A stretch of DNA of 64,000 bases from Candidatus Heimdallarchaeum endolithica. Lineage in GTDB: Archaea; Asgardarchaeota; Heimdallarchaeia; Heimdallarchaeales; Heimdallarchaeaceae. Positions 9,442-17,705 of the stretch are shown here, one piece after another. Position 1 is the stretch's first letter; each line of letters starts with the position of its first letter. The stretch covers positions 2,009,943 through 2,073,942 of the forward strand of contig CP084167.1 in the NCBI GenBank assembly GCA_021513715.1, given 5' to 3'. The position numbers were made by a program, and so were the translations under genes. The notes beneath the pieces were generated by a model. It had not been told where the DNA came from, ran no database searches, and saw only the letters and a list, made by a program, of their open reading frames with translations.

Positions 9442-9791
9442 CTCCTTTTATAATTCTTTATCCAAAACTTGCCAATATTTATTGCTGAGTTTATATACTA
9501 TTTTCTCTTTTTTACTATTAGCTACGAATTTCATATTCAATATATGGATTCGTATGGAGTAAAAACATACTACCACCAAAATGTCATCACACATAGCTAG
9601 AAGTTCGCACAGCGGTCACAGAGGGTGGCTCTGTAGAGGGTGTGCAAACTCTTCTCTTCTCTTTTCTTTTTTTATTTTATCTAAATTCTAAAAGATAATT
9701 CACAATAAATACAACTTATATTACCCACGTAAACCGAGAAGGACATATGAGTACATGTATAGGTGTTTTTCAAGTATTACATGGAATTTAA
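9442..9791. other. Intergenic stretch between gelsolin and the RHH gene
   Basis: About 350 bp without a supportable protein gene. It contains one strong hairpin (listed at 9607-9645) followed by a pyrimidine-rich tract, and AT-rich DNA that could hold the promoter of the downstream regulator. A 14-codon ORF (ATG at 9746, ending just before 9792) is too short to call. Confidence 0.5.
9607..9645 (+). ncRNA. Candidate structured RNA: two-stem hairpin followed by a T-rich tract
   Basis: GCACA (9607-9611) pairs with TGTGC (9641-9645), and inside it CAGAG (9619-9623) pairs with CTCTG (9629-9633) around a GGTGG loop; a 7-by-7 internal loop separates the stems. It is followed by TCTTCTCTTCTCTTTTC and then a T-rich tract, as at an archaeal transcription end. 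The loop GGTGG could pair with ACCACC about 50 bp upstream. It could be a small RNA, a leader element of the next gene or a terminator for the gelsolin gene; no known family is recognised. Confidence 0.3.
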
Positions 9792-10013
9792 ATGTCATCT
9801 ACAGATGAAATATCAAAGGTGATTAGAATTAAACTTGTAACTGTTCATTTACCATCTGAATTTCTTAATAGTTTGGATGAACTTGTTCGCCAAAAGCGTT
9901 ATCCAAATAGAAGTGAAATAATTAGGGTGGCTATTCGAGATTTACTTAAAGAAGAGTTTTGGGGACAACAAAAGAACGTATATAATGGAACCATCAAAGA
10001 AAATGCATATTAA
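9792..10013 (+). CDS. Ribbon-helix-helix (CopG-like) transcriptional regulator
   Basis: 73-aa DNA-binding protein. A beta strand IRIKLVTVHLP is followed by the two helices of a ribbon-helix-helix fold: EFLNSLDELVRQ and NRSEIIRVAIRDLLKEE, with the typical PNRSEIIR turn. Such proteins dimerise and insert the strand pair into the major groove. It resembles the N-terminal half of NikR-like regulators but lacks the metal-binding ACT domain. No target is evident; it is monocistronic. Confidence 0.8.
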   Translation: MSSTDEISKVIRIKLVTVHLPSEFLNSLDELVRQKRYPNRSEIIRVAIRDLLKEEFWGQQKNVYNGTIKENAY

Positions 10014-10069
10014 ACACACGCTTTTTATTTTTCTCGAAAGCCACTTTTATTTTCTTCAAAAGAGAATGA

Positions 10070-10750
10070 TTAGAAGTGTATTTGAAATGATCTAATTATT
10101 TTCTCATATATAGATAAAATGGAACCTTCTCCTAGAGTCTTCTTCTTTCGAATTGATTCTAATACATCGTCAACTGTTTCTGCATCTTTTGGAACAAGAG
10201 TATAAGCTAAGCCTATATCTTTAACTCTATGGCTATCACTTCCTCCTGTTTGTGCTAAGGAATTTTTTTCTGCAAAATTTCTTGCTTTGTTATTAAAAAC
10301 TTTAGTTATACATGATGCATTTACTGTTTCAATGGCGAGATTAGAAAAATTCACTTTTGTTATTTTTCGTCCTATTCCTTTTCTTAAAAAGTCAAATGGA
10401 TGAGGAACAACAATTTCTCCCCCATAGTCAAATATTTGTTCTATTGTTTCTGCGATCGATTTGTTTTTTTCTATTAGTTCAGATACCCCTAGTCCTATTA
10501 AATGCCCATTAGAAGTTGAAATCTCTATTCCAGGTATAATTAATAAATTTGTTTCCTCCCGAATACTTTTGTGAAAAGATACAGTATTATGGTCTGTTAT
10601 TGCTAGACCAGATAAACCTATTTTTTCAGCTTGCTTGAAAATATCTTTTGGTTTACTTTTGCAATCATAGGAATAGAAACTGTGAACATGCAAATCAAAG
10701 AGACTATACTCCTCATTTGCTTTTTTAGAGTCAATGATCAACTTTTTCAC
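10070..10750 (-). CDS. PHP-domain phosphoesterase
   Basis: 226-aa PHP superfamily metallohydrolase. Metal-binding motifs are H21-x-H23 (FDLHVHSFYSYD), D53-H54 (AITDHNTV), E76 (IPGIEIS), H116 (VVPHPFD) and the late GGSDSH segment. Stand-alone archaeal PHP proteins of this size are usually annotated as phosphoesterases of unknown substrate. It is the last gene of a minus-strand run with the KH/Pno1 and RIO1 genes, 2 bp after the KH stop. The GTG start contains the GGTGA sequence, so translation may instead begin at the TTG three codons on. Confidence 0.82.
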   Translation of the reverse strand: MKKLIIDSKKANEEYSLFDLHVHSFYSYDCKSKPKDIFKQAEKIGLSGLAITDHNTVSFHKSIREETNLLIIPGIEISTSNGHLIGLGVSELIEKNKSIAETIEQIFDYGGEIVVPHPFDFLRKGIGRKITKVNFSNLAIETVNASCITKVFNNKARNFAEKNSLAQTGGSDSHRVKDIGLAYTLVPKDAETVDDVLESIRKKKTLGEGSILSIYEKIIRSFQIHF

Positions 10751-10752
10751 CG

Positions 10753-11406
10753 TTAGCTACTTTCTTCTTTCTTTTTCTTTTCTTCTTCGAATATGATACG
10801 TTCAAGCTCATCTAAATCAGTAATTTGAGCATAATCACCAATACTTTGAGACGACCAAAATGCTGCTTTTTTTTCACTTAATTCTCTCATCTGACGTTCT
10901 ATAAAATTATAAACTGTACTGTGTTTTGCACCGTGTATAAGTCTTATCACCGCAGTCCTTGCTATTTCCACATACCTTAACTCTCCAATTATTCCTACTG
11001 TGTTGTGATATACTGAGATATATGTCCGTGTCGCTTGTTCAATAAAATTTCTTGTACTACCTTTTCTTCCAATTACACGCGAACGGACATTCCTCAATGC
11101 ATTTGAAGATGTCCCTACTATTTCTCTCAAACTGATAATTTCAAAAATATAATTTGGTTGCATAATTGTATATGCTCTTTGTGGACTAAAACCACGTCCA
11201 ATAGCTTTAACGATATCTCTAGCTTTCCATAAATTAATTGGATCATCAAGTTCTTCCTCAGCAAGGATGACAACATCACCATTATTACTATCAATTTTCA
11301 AAATACAACCGGTTAAATCTTCAATATGTTTTTTTGTAGAACCTTTTGGTCCAATAAGAACGGCAATACGTTCAAGAGGCAATCTAACTAAAAATTCTCC
11401 TGACAT
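10753..11406 (-). CDS. Pno1/Dim2-like KH-domain RNA-binding protein
   Basis: Archaeal relative of Pno1 (Dim2), which cooperates with Nob1 at the 3' end of 16S rRNA during small-subunit maturation. Two KH-type domains are visible: VLIGPKGSTKKHIEDLTG near the N-terminus and SRVIGRKGSTRNFIEQAT with a GxxG loop in the middle, followed by IHGAKHSTVYNFIERQMREL. The reading frame extends to a TTG at 11427 overlapping rio1, but the ATG at 11404-11406 is preceded by GTGA and gives a standard N-terminus. RIO1 directly upstream acts in the same process. Confidence 0.9.
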   Translation of the reverse strand: MSGEFLVRLPLERIAVLIGPKGSTKKHIEDLTGCILKIDSNNGDVVILAEEELDDPINLWKARDIVKAIGRGFSPQRAYTIMQPNYIFEIISLREIVGTSSNALRNVRSRVIGRKGSTRNFIEQATRTYISVYHNTVGIIGELRYVEIARTAVIRLIHGAKHSTVYNFIERQMRELSEKKAAFWSSQSIGDYAQITDLDELERIIFEEEKKKKEESS

Positions 11407-11416
11407 TTTTTTCACT

Positions 11417-12229
11417 TCATAACTCAATTTTTATTTTTGGATCAGGTTTAAATCCTGTCACATGTTCAAACAATTCATCATTTTCGAGAACATCTACACC
11501 TATGGAACCAAAAAAACGATTGATATTTGAAATATCACGATATAAGAAAAAGTAAGCATTAGGATGATCAAGAAGTACTGCCTGTGATACATCAATTATC
11601 ACAGGTTCTTTATTATAATAGAGAATATTGTATTCACTCAAATCTGCGTGAACCATTTTTCCTTCGTTATATAATCTAGAAATATAATCTACCATTTTAC
11701 TATATATTTTTCCTTTTCTTTTGCTTCTTATTTTTACATCCTTTAATAACGGGGCAGCTTCTCTTTTTTTTCCTATAAAATCCATAACTAGGACATTCTT
11801 TCTAACAATTATTGGAGACGGAACAGCTATTTTTATTGAACTCATTCTTTGGAGATTCTTAAATTCTTTTTTTGCCCAAAGATAAATGAAAGAATAAGTT
11901 CCCTTTTTATACCTTTTAAAACGGGGATCTCCTTCTAAATATCTCCAATTTTGCTTAAAAATATTTGTAGTTGTTCGATATATCTTAATCGCTAATTCTT
12001 TTCCATTTTCTCCATAAGCGTGATAAACATTTGCTTCTTTGCCAGTAGAAACAACGTGGCTTATTTCTTTAATAATACCTTTATTCATTAGAGAAACAAT
12101 AAGTAAAGCAGTTTGTTCGTCAAAAACACTTTCAATTACTTGTAGTGCTTTTTCATCTTTAGTGCGAATACGAGACTTGTCTATTTTCGCATCTAAATGA
12201 CGAACATCATACTTTTCTGTTTTATTCAT
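11417..12229 (-). CDS. rio1: RIO1-type serine/threonine protein kinase
   Basis: Atypical kinase/ATPase needed for late pre-40S/30S maturation. Motifs: the glycine-poor ATP loop VSTGKEANVYHAY, the invariant lysine in LAIKIYRT, the RIO1-type insert around NWRYLEGDPRFKR, catalytic loop VHADLSEYNIL with the aspartate, and the metal motif IIDVSQAV. Several starts are possible (TTG at 12277, ATG at 12238, ATG at 12229); I chose 12229 because a GGATGAT ribosome-binding site lies just upstream. It precedes the Pno1-like gene, a conserved archaeal pairing. Confidence 0.92.
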   Translation of the reverse strand: MNKTEKYDVRHLDAKIDKSRIRTKDEKALQVIESVFDEQTALLIVSLMNKGIIKEISHVVSTGKEANVYHAYGENGKELAIKIYRTTTNIFKQNWRYLEGDPRFKRYKKGTYSFIYLWAKKEFKNLQRMSSIKIAVPSPIIVRKNVLVMDFIGKKREAAPLLKDVKIRSKRKGKIYSKMVDYISRLYNEGKMVHADLSEYNILYYNKEPVIIDVSQAVLLDHPNAYFFLYRDISNINRFFGSIGVDVLENDELFEHVTGFKPDPKIKIEL

Positions 12230-12426
12230 ATTTATCATCCCTTTTTCATTATTTTTACTGACAGGTTTTGTTGACAATGGAAGTGATTTTCACTGATTTA
12301 TTAGCTATAATTCAAGGAGATTTTAAAGCTAAATAAAATTGTTGTTTAGCGTTTATCTCAGTTTTGTTAAACAAAATTTCATTTTATTATCTTAAAATAG
12401 TATTAAAATATTTATTATAACGTCAT

Positions 12427-12768
12427 CTAACTCACAAAATCTTCAGGAACATACCCATTTTTTATTAACCATGATACTTCATTGTTTTTGTATCGATAGA
12501 CCAACTCACCTTTTTCATCAGGATTCATTCCATATAAAGGCATTACAACTATAAGATCTCCAATTCTACACCACATTCTTTTTCTATATTTTCCAGGTAT
12601 TCTTACTTGACGAGTATTACCATCTAAACAACGAACCAATAAAATACCTGCTCCGAGTATTTGAACAACTACTCCAAACACTTCTCCTTCTTCTGGTAGT
12701 CTTGCTCTAATTGCATCAGACGATTCTACTTCCCAAGCCCCACTTTTACTTTTACTTTTTTTATTCAC
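12427..12768 (-). CDS. Translation initiation factor aIF1A
   Basis: Archaeal homologue of eIF1A (113 aa), an OB-fold protein binding the ribosomal A site during initiation. The core EEGEVFGVVVQILGAG, VRCLDGNTRQVRIPGKYRKR and MWCRIGDLIVVMP segments are characteristic. A lysine-rich N-terminal tail is present. The start is a GTG with GAGG 8 bp upstream. It stands alone on the minus strand, divergent from aIF2-beta over about 145 bp, so the two initiation factors may share a regulated promoter region. Confidence 0.94.
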   Translation of the reverse strand: MNKKSKSKSGAWEVESSDAIRARLPEEGEVFGVVVQILGAGILLVRCLDGNTRQVRIPGKYRKRMWCRIGDLIVVMPLYGMNPDEKGELVYRYKNNEVSWLIKNGYVPEDFVS

Positions 12769-12913
12769 TTTTATTTCCTCTGAAAGTTTTCAGTGATATA
12801 ATATTTAACATTCAATTTAAATTGTTTTTGTTTCATCTAGATTTAAAATTATTATAAACAATTAACGAAACAGAAAAAAAGGCAAATGTAATCTTCTTTT
12901 TAAGGAGATTATA

Positions 12914-13324
12914 ATGAGTTATGACGAATTATTGAAAAGAGCACGAAAACAACTACCAGAAAAAGTATTCGAAGAAGATCGTTTCAAGATACCAAAAGTG
13001 CAAGCTGTTATTGAAGGGAACAAAACTATTGTTACTAATTTCAAGCAAATAGCTACTTTAATTAACAGAGAAGAAAATCACTTGTTAAAGTATTTAGCAG
13101 GAGAACTTGCTACATCAGCAGCAATTGAAGGAAGTAGAGCTGTTTTTGCAGGAAAACATTCAAGATACAATTTACAAAAATTGTTAGAAAAGTATCTAGA
13201 AGAATATGTTCGATGTGGAGAATGTCACAAGTATGACACACATTTCGAGACTATCTCAAGAATCCTTTACAAACGATGTGAAGCATGCGGAGCAACAACA
13301 GCAGTAAAACCATTAAGAAAATAA
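12914..13324 (+). CDS. Translation initiation factor aIF2 beta subunit
   Basis: Beta subunit of the heterotrimeric aIF2 that delivers initiator tRNA. It has the central eIF5/eIF2-beta fold (KTIVTNFKQIATLINREENH, LLKYLAGELATSAAIEG) and a C-terminal zinc ribbon with C-x2-C pairs (VRCGECHKYDT and KRCEACGATT). Length (136 aa) is normal. A strong AAGGAGAT ribosome-binding site precedes the ATG. It heads a plus-strand run with DUF424 and nmd3. Confidence 0.95.
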   Translation: MSYDELLKRARKQLPEKVFEEDRFKIPKVQAVIEGNKTIVTNFKQIATLINREENHLLKYLAGELATSAAIEGSRAVFAGKHSRYNLQKLLEKYLEEYVRCGECHKYDTHFETISRILYKRCEACGATTAVKPLRK

Positions 13325-13351
13325 TTCCATTTTTTTCAAGGATTTGTTTTT

Positions 13352-13675
13352 ATGGGTTCTAGAAATTATTACATCAAGATTTATTCTCATCAAACTGAGA
13401 GACTTGTTGCAATTTGTGATGAGGATATAATGGAGCTATCCTTAGAATCCAGAGGAGTAAAAATAAAACCTACTAAAAAGTTCTATGGCGAACAATTAGT
13501 AACTGAAGCAGAGGTTCTTACAGCATTAAAAGAATGTACATCAGCAAATGTTATTGGAAGAAGAATCATTGATCTCCTTATTAAACACAACATTATTCAC
13601 AAGGAAGCAATCTTATGGATTGACCATCCAGATAAATCAGAAAAGAGAATAGGTCATGCTATATTAATCAAATAA
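13352..13675 (+). CDS. DUF424 family protein
   Basis: 107-aa archaeal protein of the DUF424 family, recognised from the length and the pattern RLVAICDEDIM, FYGEQLV and CTSANVIGRRIIDLL. The molecular function is not known to me; the family commonly sits beside aIF2-beta and other translation genes, as here, which suggests a role in translation or tRNA biology. The ATG follows an AAGGAT ribosome-binding site. It lies 27 bp after aIF2-beta and 38 bp before nmd3. Confidence 0.8.
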   Translation: MGSRNYYIKIYSHQTERLVAICDEDIMELSLESRGVKIKPTKKFYGEQLVTEAEVLTALKECTSANVIGRRIIDLLIKHNIIHKEAILWIDHPDKSEKRIGHAILIK

Positions 13676-13713
13676 AGTAGAGTAAATATATTAAAAGAGT
13701 ATAGTGACCTTAG

Positions 13714-14832
13714 ATGACTAAAGGAAGATTTTGCGCTATTTGTGGGACTACAAAAGGACCTTTTGTTAAAAATTTATGCGAAGAATGTTATTTTAAGGAG
13801 TATACTATCGACGTTAAACTACCAAAACAGCTTATTTTTAAGCTATGTCCCTCTTGTGGTACAATTAGTATCACAGGAATGAGTGTAAACCCCTTTTTAG
13901 TCGAACAAGATTTTGATATTGTTCTTCGCGAATTAGCTAGAAGTAAGATTACAGAAAATATTAAGAGCGATATTCCTTTTCGATACGAGTTCAAGGAAGA
14001 CGATATTTCCTTAGAAAAAATAAATCAAGGATACAAAAAATTCAAAATAATTATAATTTTTTATTTTAAACCAGAAATTCAATTTAGAGAAATAGAAAAA
14101 GAGTTTGAAGTTGAAATTAAAATTAGAAAAGCTACTTGTGAGCAGTGTATAAGATATAAAACAGGATATCATGAAGCTGTTCTTCAAGTTAGGGGGACAA
14201 ATAGAAAACTTCATGAAACAGAAGAAAAAGAAGTTGAGGATCTCCTACAGCAAGAGTTAGAAAACAGCTCATCTAATTCAAATTACCTCACAGATATTCA
14301 AATTAATAAGGATGGTGTTACAGCTAACGTGAGCACAAAACTCTTTGCGGAAGAACTAGCAAAAAAAATAAAAGAAAAAATGGCTGCAAGATACTCTGTT
14401 GCGTATACTTTAGTTACACAAACGCGAGACAAACAAGACGTATATAGAAACACCTACCTTGTAAAACTTCCTGAATTCATAAAGGGAGACATTGTTAACT
14501 TTGCAGATAAAACATGGATTGTAATCAACACAAAAGCAGAAGAAGTAATATTACTCTCACTTGAAGAACATAAAGAAAAAAAAATCAATAGAAAAAAGTT
14601 CGAGAAAACTGCAAAAAAAAGAAATGATGAAATATTCGAGAGAGAATACATGTATTTATCTGATGAGGGAGATAGTATCCTTGTAATGACAATGGATACA
14701 TATGAAAATTTCGAGGAACCTAAAGATAAAATTCCAAAAGAGATGCAAATAGGAGAAACACTGAAAGGATTTATCCTTGATGAGAAAAATTACTACTTCC
14801 CAAAAAAAGTGAAACCAAACAAAAAATCGTAA
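13714..14832 (+). CDS. NMD3-like ribosome biogenesis protein
   Basis: Archaeal homologue of eukaryotic NMD3, the 60S subunit export adaptor; in archaea it is thought to act in large-subunit maturation. The N-terminus has NMD3-type zinc-binding motifs (FCAICGTTKGP, LCEECYF, LCPSCGTISI and later CEQCIR). These are followed by a ferredoxin-like region and an OB/SH3-like C-terminal part (PEFIKGDIVNFADKTW). Length 372 aa. Last gene of the aIF2-beta/DUF424 run. Confidence 0.88.
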   Translation: MTKGRFCAICGTTKGPFVKNLCEECYFKEYTIDVKLPKQLIFKLCPSCGTISITGMSVNPFLVEQDFDIVLRELARSKITENIKSDIPFRYEFKEDDISLEKINQGYKKFKIIIIFYFKPEIQFREIEKEFEVEIKIRKATCEQCIRYKTGYHEAVLQVRGTNRKLHETEEKEVEDLLQQELENSSSNSNYLTDIQINKDGVTANVSTKLFAEELAKKIKEKMAARYSVAYTLVTQTRDKQDVYRNTYLVKLPEFIKGDIVNFADKTWIVINTKAEEVILLSLEEHKEKKINRKKFEKTAKKRNDEIFEREYMYLSDEGDSILVMTMDTYENFEEPKDKIPKEMQIGETLKGFILDEKNYYFPKKVKPNKKS

Positions 14833-14863
14833 TATTTTTAACAAAAAGAAAGAATGAAGAAGA

Positions 14864-16654
14864 TTATTCAACCAATTTTTCTAATTCATTGACAAAATGT
14901 TCATATTGCTTCATACCTAAATCCCAAAACTCAGGTTTTGTAATATCAACACCCATTATTTCTCCAAGTTCTTTTGGAGATTTACTTCCTCCTAAAGATA
15001 ATAATTGTTTGAATTTAGGAATGAATTCTTTTCCTTCTTTAATATATTTTTGATAAAGGCTGTAGACGAAAAGTTGTGCAAAAACATAAGGATAATTATA
15101 GAATCTGAAATTAGCCATAAAGTAATGAGGTTTCATACACCATTCCCACTTCATTTCATCGAACCATTCCATCGCGTCACCATATATTTTATCTCGTCCT
15201 TTTACCCAGTATTTCGCTATTGTCTCACCATTCAAGAACTCCCCTCTTTCTACAGCTTCATAAAGGTCTTTCTCGAAGAAAACTCTTGCACTCACTTGAA
15301 ATATTGCCATTCCAGCTCCATCTAATACTCGTGCCAAGATTTCCTTTTTCATTTCTTTATCTTCTATCTCATTTAGTAACATGTCAGTTAAAAGTAACTC
15401 TCCAAATATTGATGCTGTTTCTGCTGTAACCATCGGAGCTCTTGAATTGAGTATTGTTTGATTTCTGAAAGCGTAGTAATTATGCGTAGCATGCCCCAAT
15501 TCATGAGCTAGAGTATATATGTCCCTTAACGATTTACTGAATGTTTGTAAGATGTAGGAATTCTTTTTCTTATATACCCCACTGCAAAATGCTCCATTTC
15601 TTTTTCCGAATCTGGGACTAGCATCAATATGATTTTTTTCAAACATCTCTTTTGTTGATGTTGCATACTCCTCATCAAATTGTTGATAAGCTTTGATTAC
15701 TAAATCACGAGCTTCTTCCCAATTATATTCTTTAACCATTGTAGAAATAGGGGCAACAACGTCCCAATTTTTTAGAGGAGCTTCTTGTCCCATAATTTTA
15801 GCTTTTAGTTTTAGATATCGTTGATAAAGTGAAGAGTTTTTTTCTATTGCTATCATTAAATTATCTATAATTTCCTGATCTACGTCATTTACGATTAGAC
15901 TTTGATGCATTGGCGAATCATATTTACGCATTTTTGACACTTGTACCCAATCTGCACAGATATTTCTCAGTGCACTAGAAAAAATAATTTCATCTTTTCC
16001 TAATCCACCATAGATAGCTCTATAAGCTGATTCTCTTGTTTTTTGATCTGGGTGAGCTAACAATCCATTTGCTTCTCCATAAGTAAGTTTCTTTTTTTCG
16101 CCCAAGACTTCTACTTCAAAGAAACGAGTGTTCAGCCATTGAGATTGAAGTTGAGACCAACCACTTACACCATATTTATCTTTTTCAATAATGATCTTTT
16201 CTTCTGCTTCAGAGAGCATATGAGGTGCATGACGTTTTACCTTTTCTAAATAGTGTGAGTATTCTTTTAATACAGGAGAATCAATTAAACTTTCATTTGC
16301 TAAGAGAAGTTTACCTAGTTCGATGTCCACAAAAGCAAGTTTTTTTTCTATTTCAGAGGTTATTTCTCTCATTTCATTAAACAATTTTTGATTTTCAATG
16401 GTGGTCATATTTGCAGAGAAAGTTAAACCTGCAAATTGAGCATATTCACTTAGATTCATCATTAATTCTTCTATGTCACGTAATAACTCTAAGAGTTGAT
16501 TTTCTGTGAAATCAGATGAATTTATTTTTCCTTTATATTTTTGTTTAATTTCATCCACTGTCTTGTGTAACCATTCAACTCTCTCCTTGAGAGTCGGATC
16601 TTCTGCAGAATCAAATAATTCTGTTAAATCCCAAGCTATTTCATTTTGATTCAT
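14864..16654 (-). CDS. pepF: Oligoendopeptidase F (M3 family metallopeptidase)
   Basis: Cytosolic zinc endopeptidase that degrades oligopeptides. The zinc motif H384-E-L-G-H388 is intact (TLAHELGHATHNY) and the third ligand region is E412 (APMVTAETASIFGEL). The N-terminal helical domain typical of M3B peptidases fills residues 1-200 and length (596 aa) is normal. Together with the OppBCDF genes at 36373-41450 it fits a peptide-using lifestyle. ATG at 16652-16654. It converges with nmd3 across about 30 bp. Confidence 0.93.
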   Translation of the reverse strand: MNQNEIAWDLTELFDSAEDPTLKERVEWLHKTVDEIKQKYKGKINSSDFTENQLLELLRDIEELMMNLSEYAQFAGLTFSANMTTIENQKLFNEMREITSEIEKKLAFVDIELGKLLLANESLIDSPVLKEYSHYLEKVKRHAPHMLSEAEEKIIIEKDKYGVSGWSQLQSQWLNTRFFEVEVLGEKKKLTYGEANGLLAHPDQKTRESAYRAIYGGLGKDEIIFSSALRNICADWVQVSKMRKYDSPMHQSLIVNDVDQEIIDNLMIAIEKNSSLYQRYLKLKAKIMGQEAPLKNWDVVAPISTMVKEYNWEEARDLVIKAYQQFDEEYATSTKEMFEKNHIDASPRFGKRNGAFCSGVYKKKNSYILQTFSKSLRDIYTLAHELGHATHNYYAFRNQTILNSRAPMVTAETASIFGELLLTDMLLNEIEDKEMKKEILARVLDGAGMAIFQVSARVFFEKDLYEAVERGEFLNGETIAKYWVKGRDKIYGDAMEWFDEMKWEWCMKPHYFMANFRFYNYPYVFAQLFVYSLYQKYIKEGKEFIPKFKQLLSLGGSKSPKELGEIMGVDITKPEFWDLGMKQYEHFVNELEKLVE

Positions 16655-16764
16655 TGGTATCAGAAACTAAAGAAATTAAGCACTATAAAAGATTATTGTC
16701 GGACAAAAAAAAATTTGAACGGAACTAATTCATAAAAATAAAAGAAGAAAGATAAATAATTAAT

Positions 16765-17658
16765 CTACCTTTTTCGCTTCTTATTGGCTAACAACAAACC
16801 TGCAACGATAATTGGGGACATAATAGCAATTCCCCAAGGATATGGAGTTTCAGTTAGAGTTGGAGTTGATGTGGAGGTTGGTGTAGGTGTTACTTCACTA
16901 GGTTTATCCCATGCATATTTGATATCAACGTTAAACGGACTTTGATAGCCAAAATCATCTGTAGCTATTGAGCGTATTTTTAAGATTAAGGCATTAAATA
17001 TACCTACCTCTGCATCAAATGATAATGTAAGATTTAATTTAAAGTCAGTAAGGTTCGTTGGTAATTGCATTGGAAATCCCATTCCACTTCCAAGTGAACC
17101 AGTAAGTTGCGTTATTAGTTCTTCTTCTACTTTAGGAGTATATAGGTCGATTTTTAGAGAGAGAAGTTCGGTATCTAAAAGTGAATAAATAGCAATAATT
17201 GTATCATTGCTCATAGAGGTTGTATTCAAGAGTTCATCAAAGTCACCAAACATTGTAGAAGTTTGATTTACCAATTCACCTAGATAATTTAGATAGTCCG
17301 TTGAATCAAATTGAAGAGGTAAAGCAACAGGTAATCCAACAGGAAGAATAAATGTACCATTTTCATTAGTCGTTACCTCGAAATTTGTCGAGTTTGTGGA
17401 TAATAATTCATCGTTTGTAGCATTATAAACATTGTAAGTGTAGCCAGTATCATTCAATTCCGTGAATTTTACGTAGATATTAAATTGTGCTTTTACAAAT
17501 TTGGTATAATCTGTATCAGCGATACTGAAATTTAAGAGTTCGAAATTATATTCTTTATCTACTTCTACACCCCAAGTTGCTGCTGCACTTGCAGGATTAA
17601 TAACTAGCGGACTTAAAGTAAGAATAAATAGAACCATAAATAGATATTTTTTTTCCAT
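16765..17658 (-). CDS. Predicted surface protein with signal peptide and C-terminal membrane anchor
   Basis: About 297 aa, family not recognised. An N-terminal signal peptide (MEKKYLFMVLFILTLSPLV, cleavage after ASA likely) leads to a beta-rich ectodomain with many N-x-S/T sequons, then a Thr/Pro/Ser stalk (about residues 255-270) and one membrane helix (IAIMSPIIVAGLLLAN) ending in KKRKR. This is the standard layout of an archaeal anchored surface protein. The ATG at 17656-17658 is preceded by GTGAT, so the GTG at 17667 that opens the frame is probably part of the ribosome-binding site. Confidence 0.75.
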   Translation of the reverse strand: MEKKYLFMVLFILTLSPLVINPASAAATWGVEVDKEYNFELLNFSIADTDYTKFVKAQFNIYVKFTELNDTGYTYNVYNATNDELLSTNSTNFEVTTNENGTFILPVGLPVALPLQFDSTDYLNYLGELVNQTSTMFGDFDELLNTTSMSNDTIIAIYSLLDTELLSLKIDLYTPKVEEELITQLTGSLGSGMGFPMQLPTNLTDFKLNLTLSFDAEVGIFNALILKIRSIATDDFGYQSPFNVDIKYAWDKPSEVTPTPTSTSTPTLTETPYPWGIAIMSPIIVAGLLLANKKRKR

Positions 17659-17705
17659 TCTAATCACTGTTTAATATTTATGTAAAAAACTAATTAAAAA
17701 GGTAT

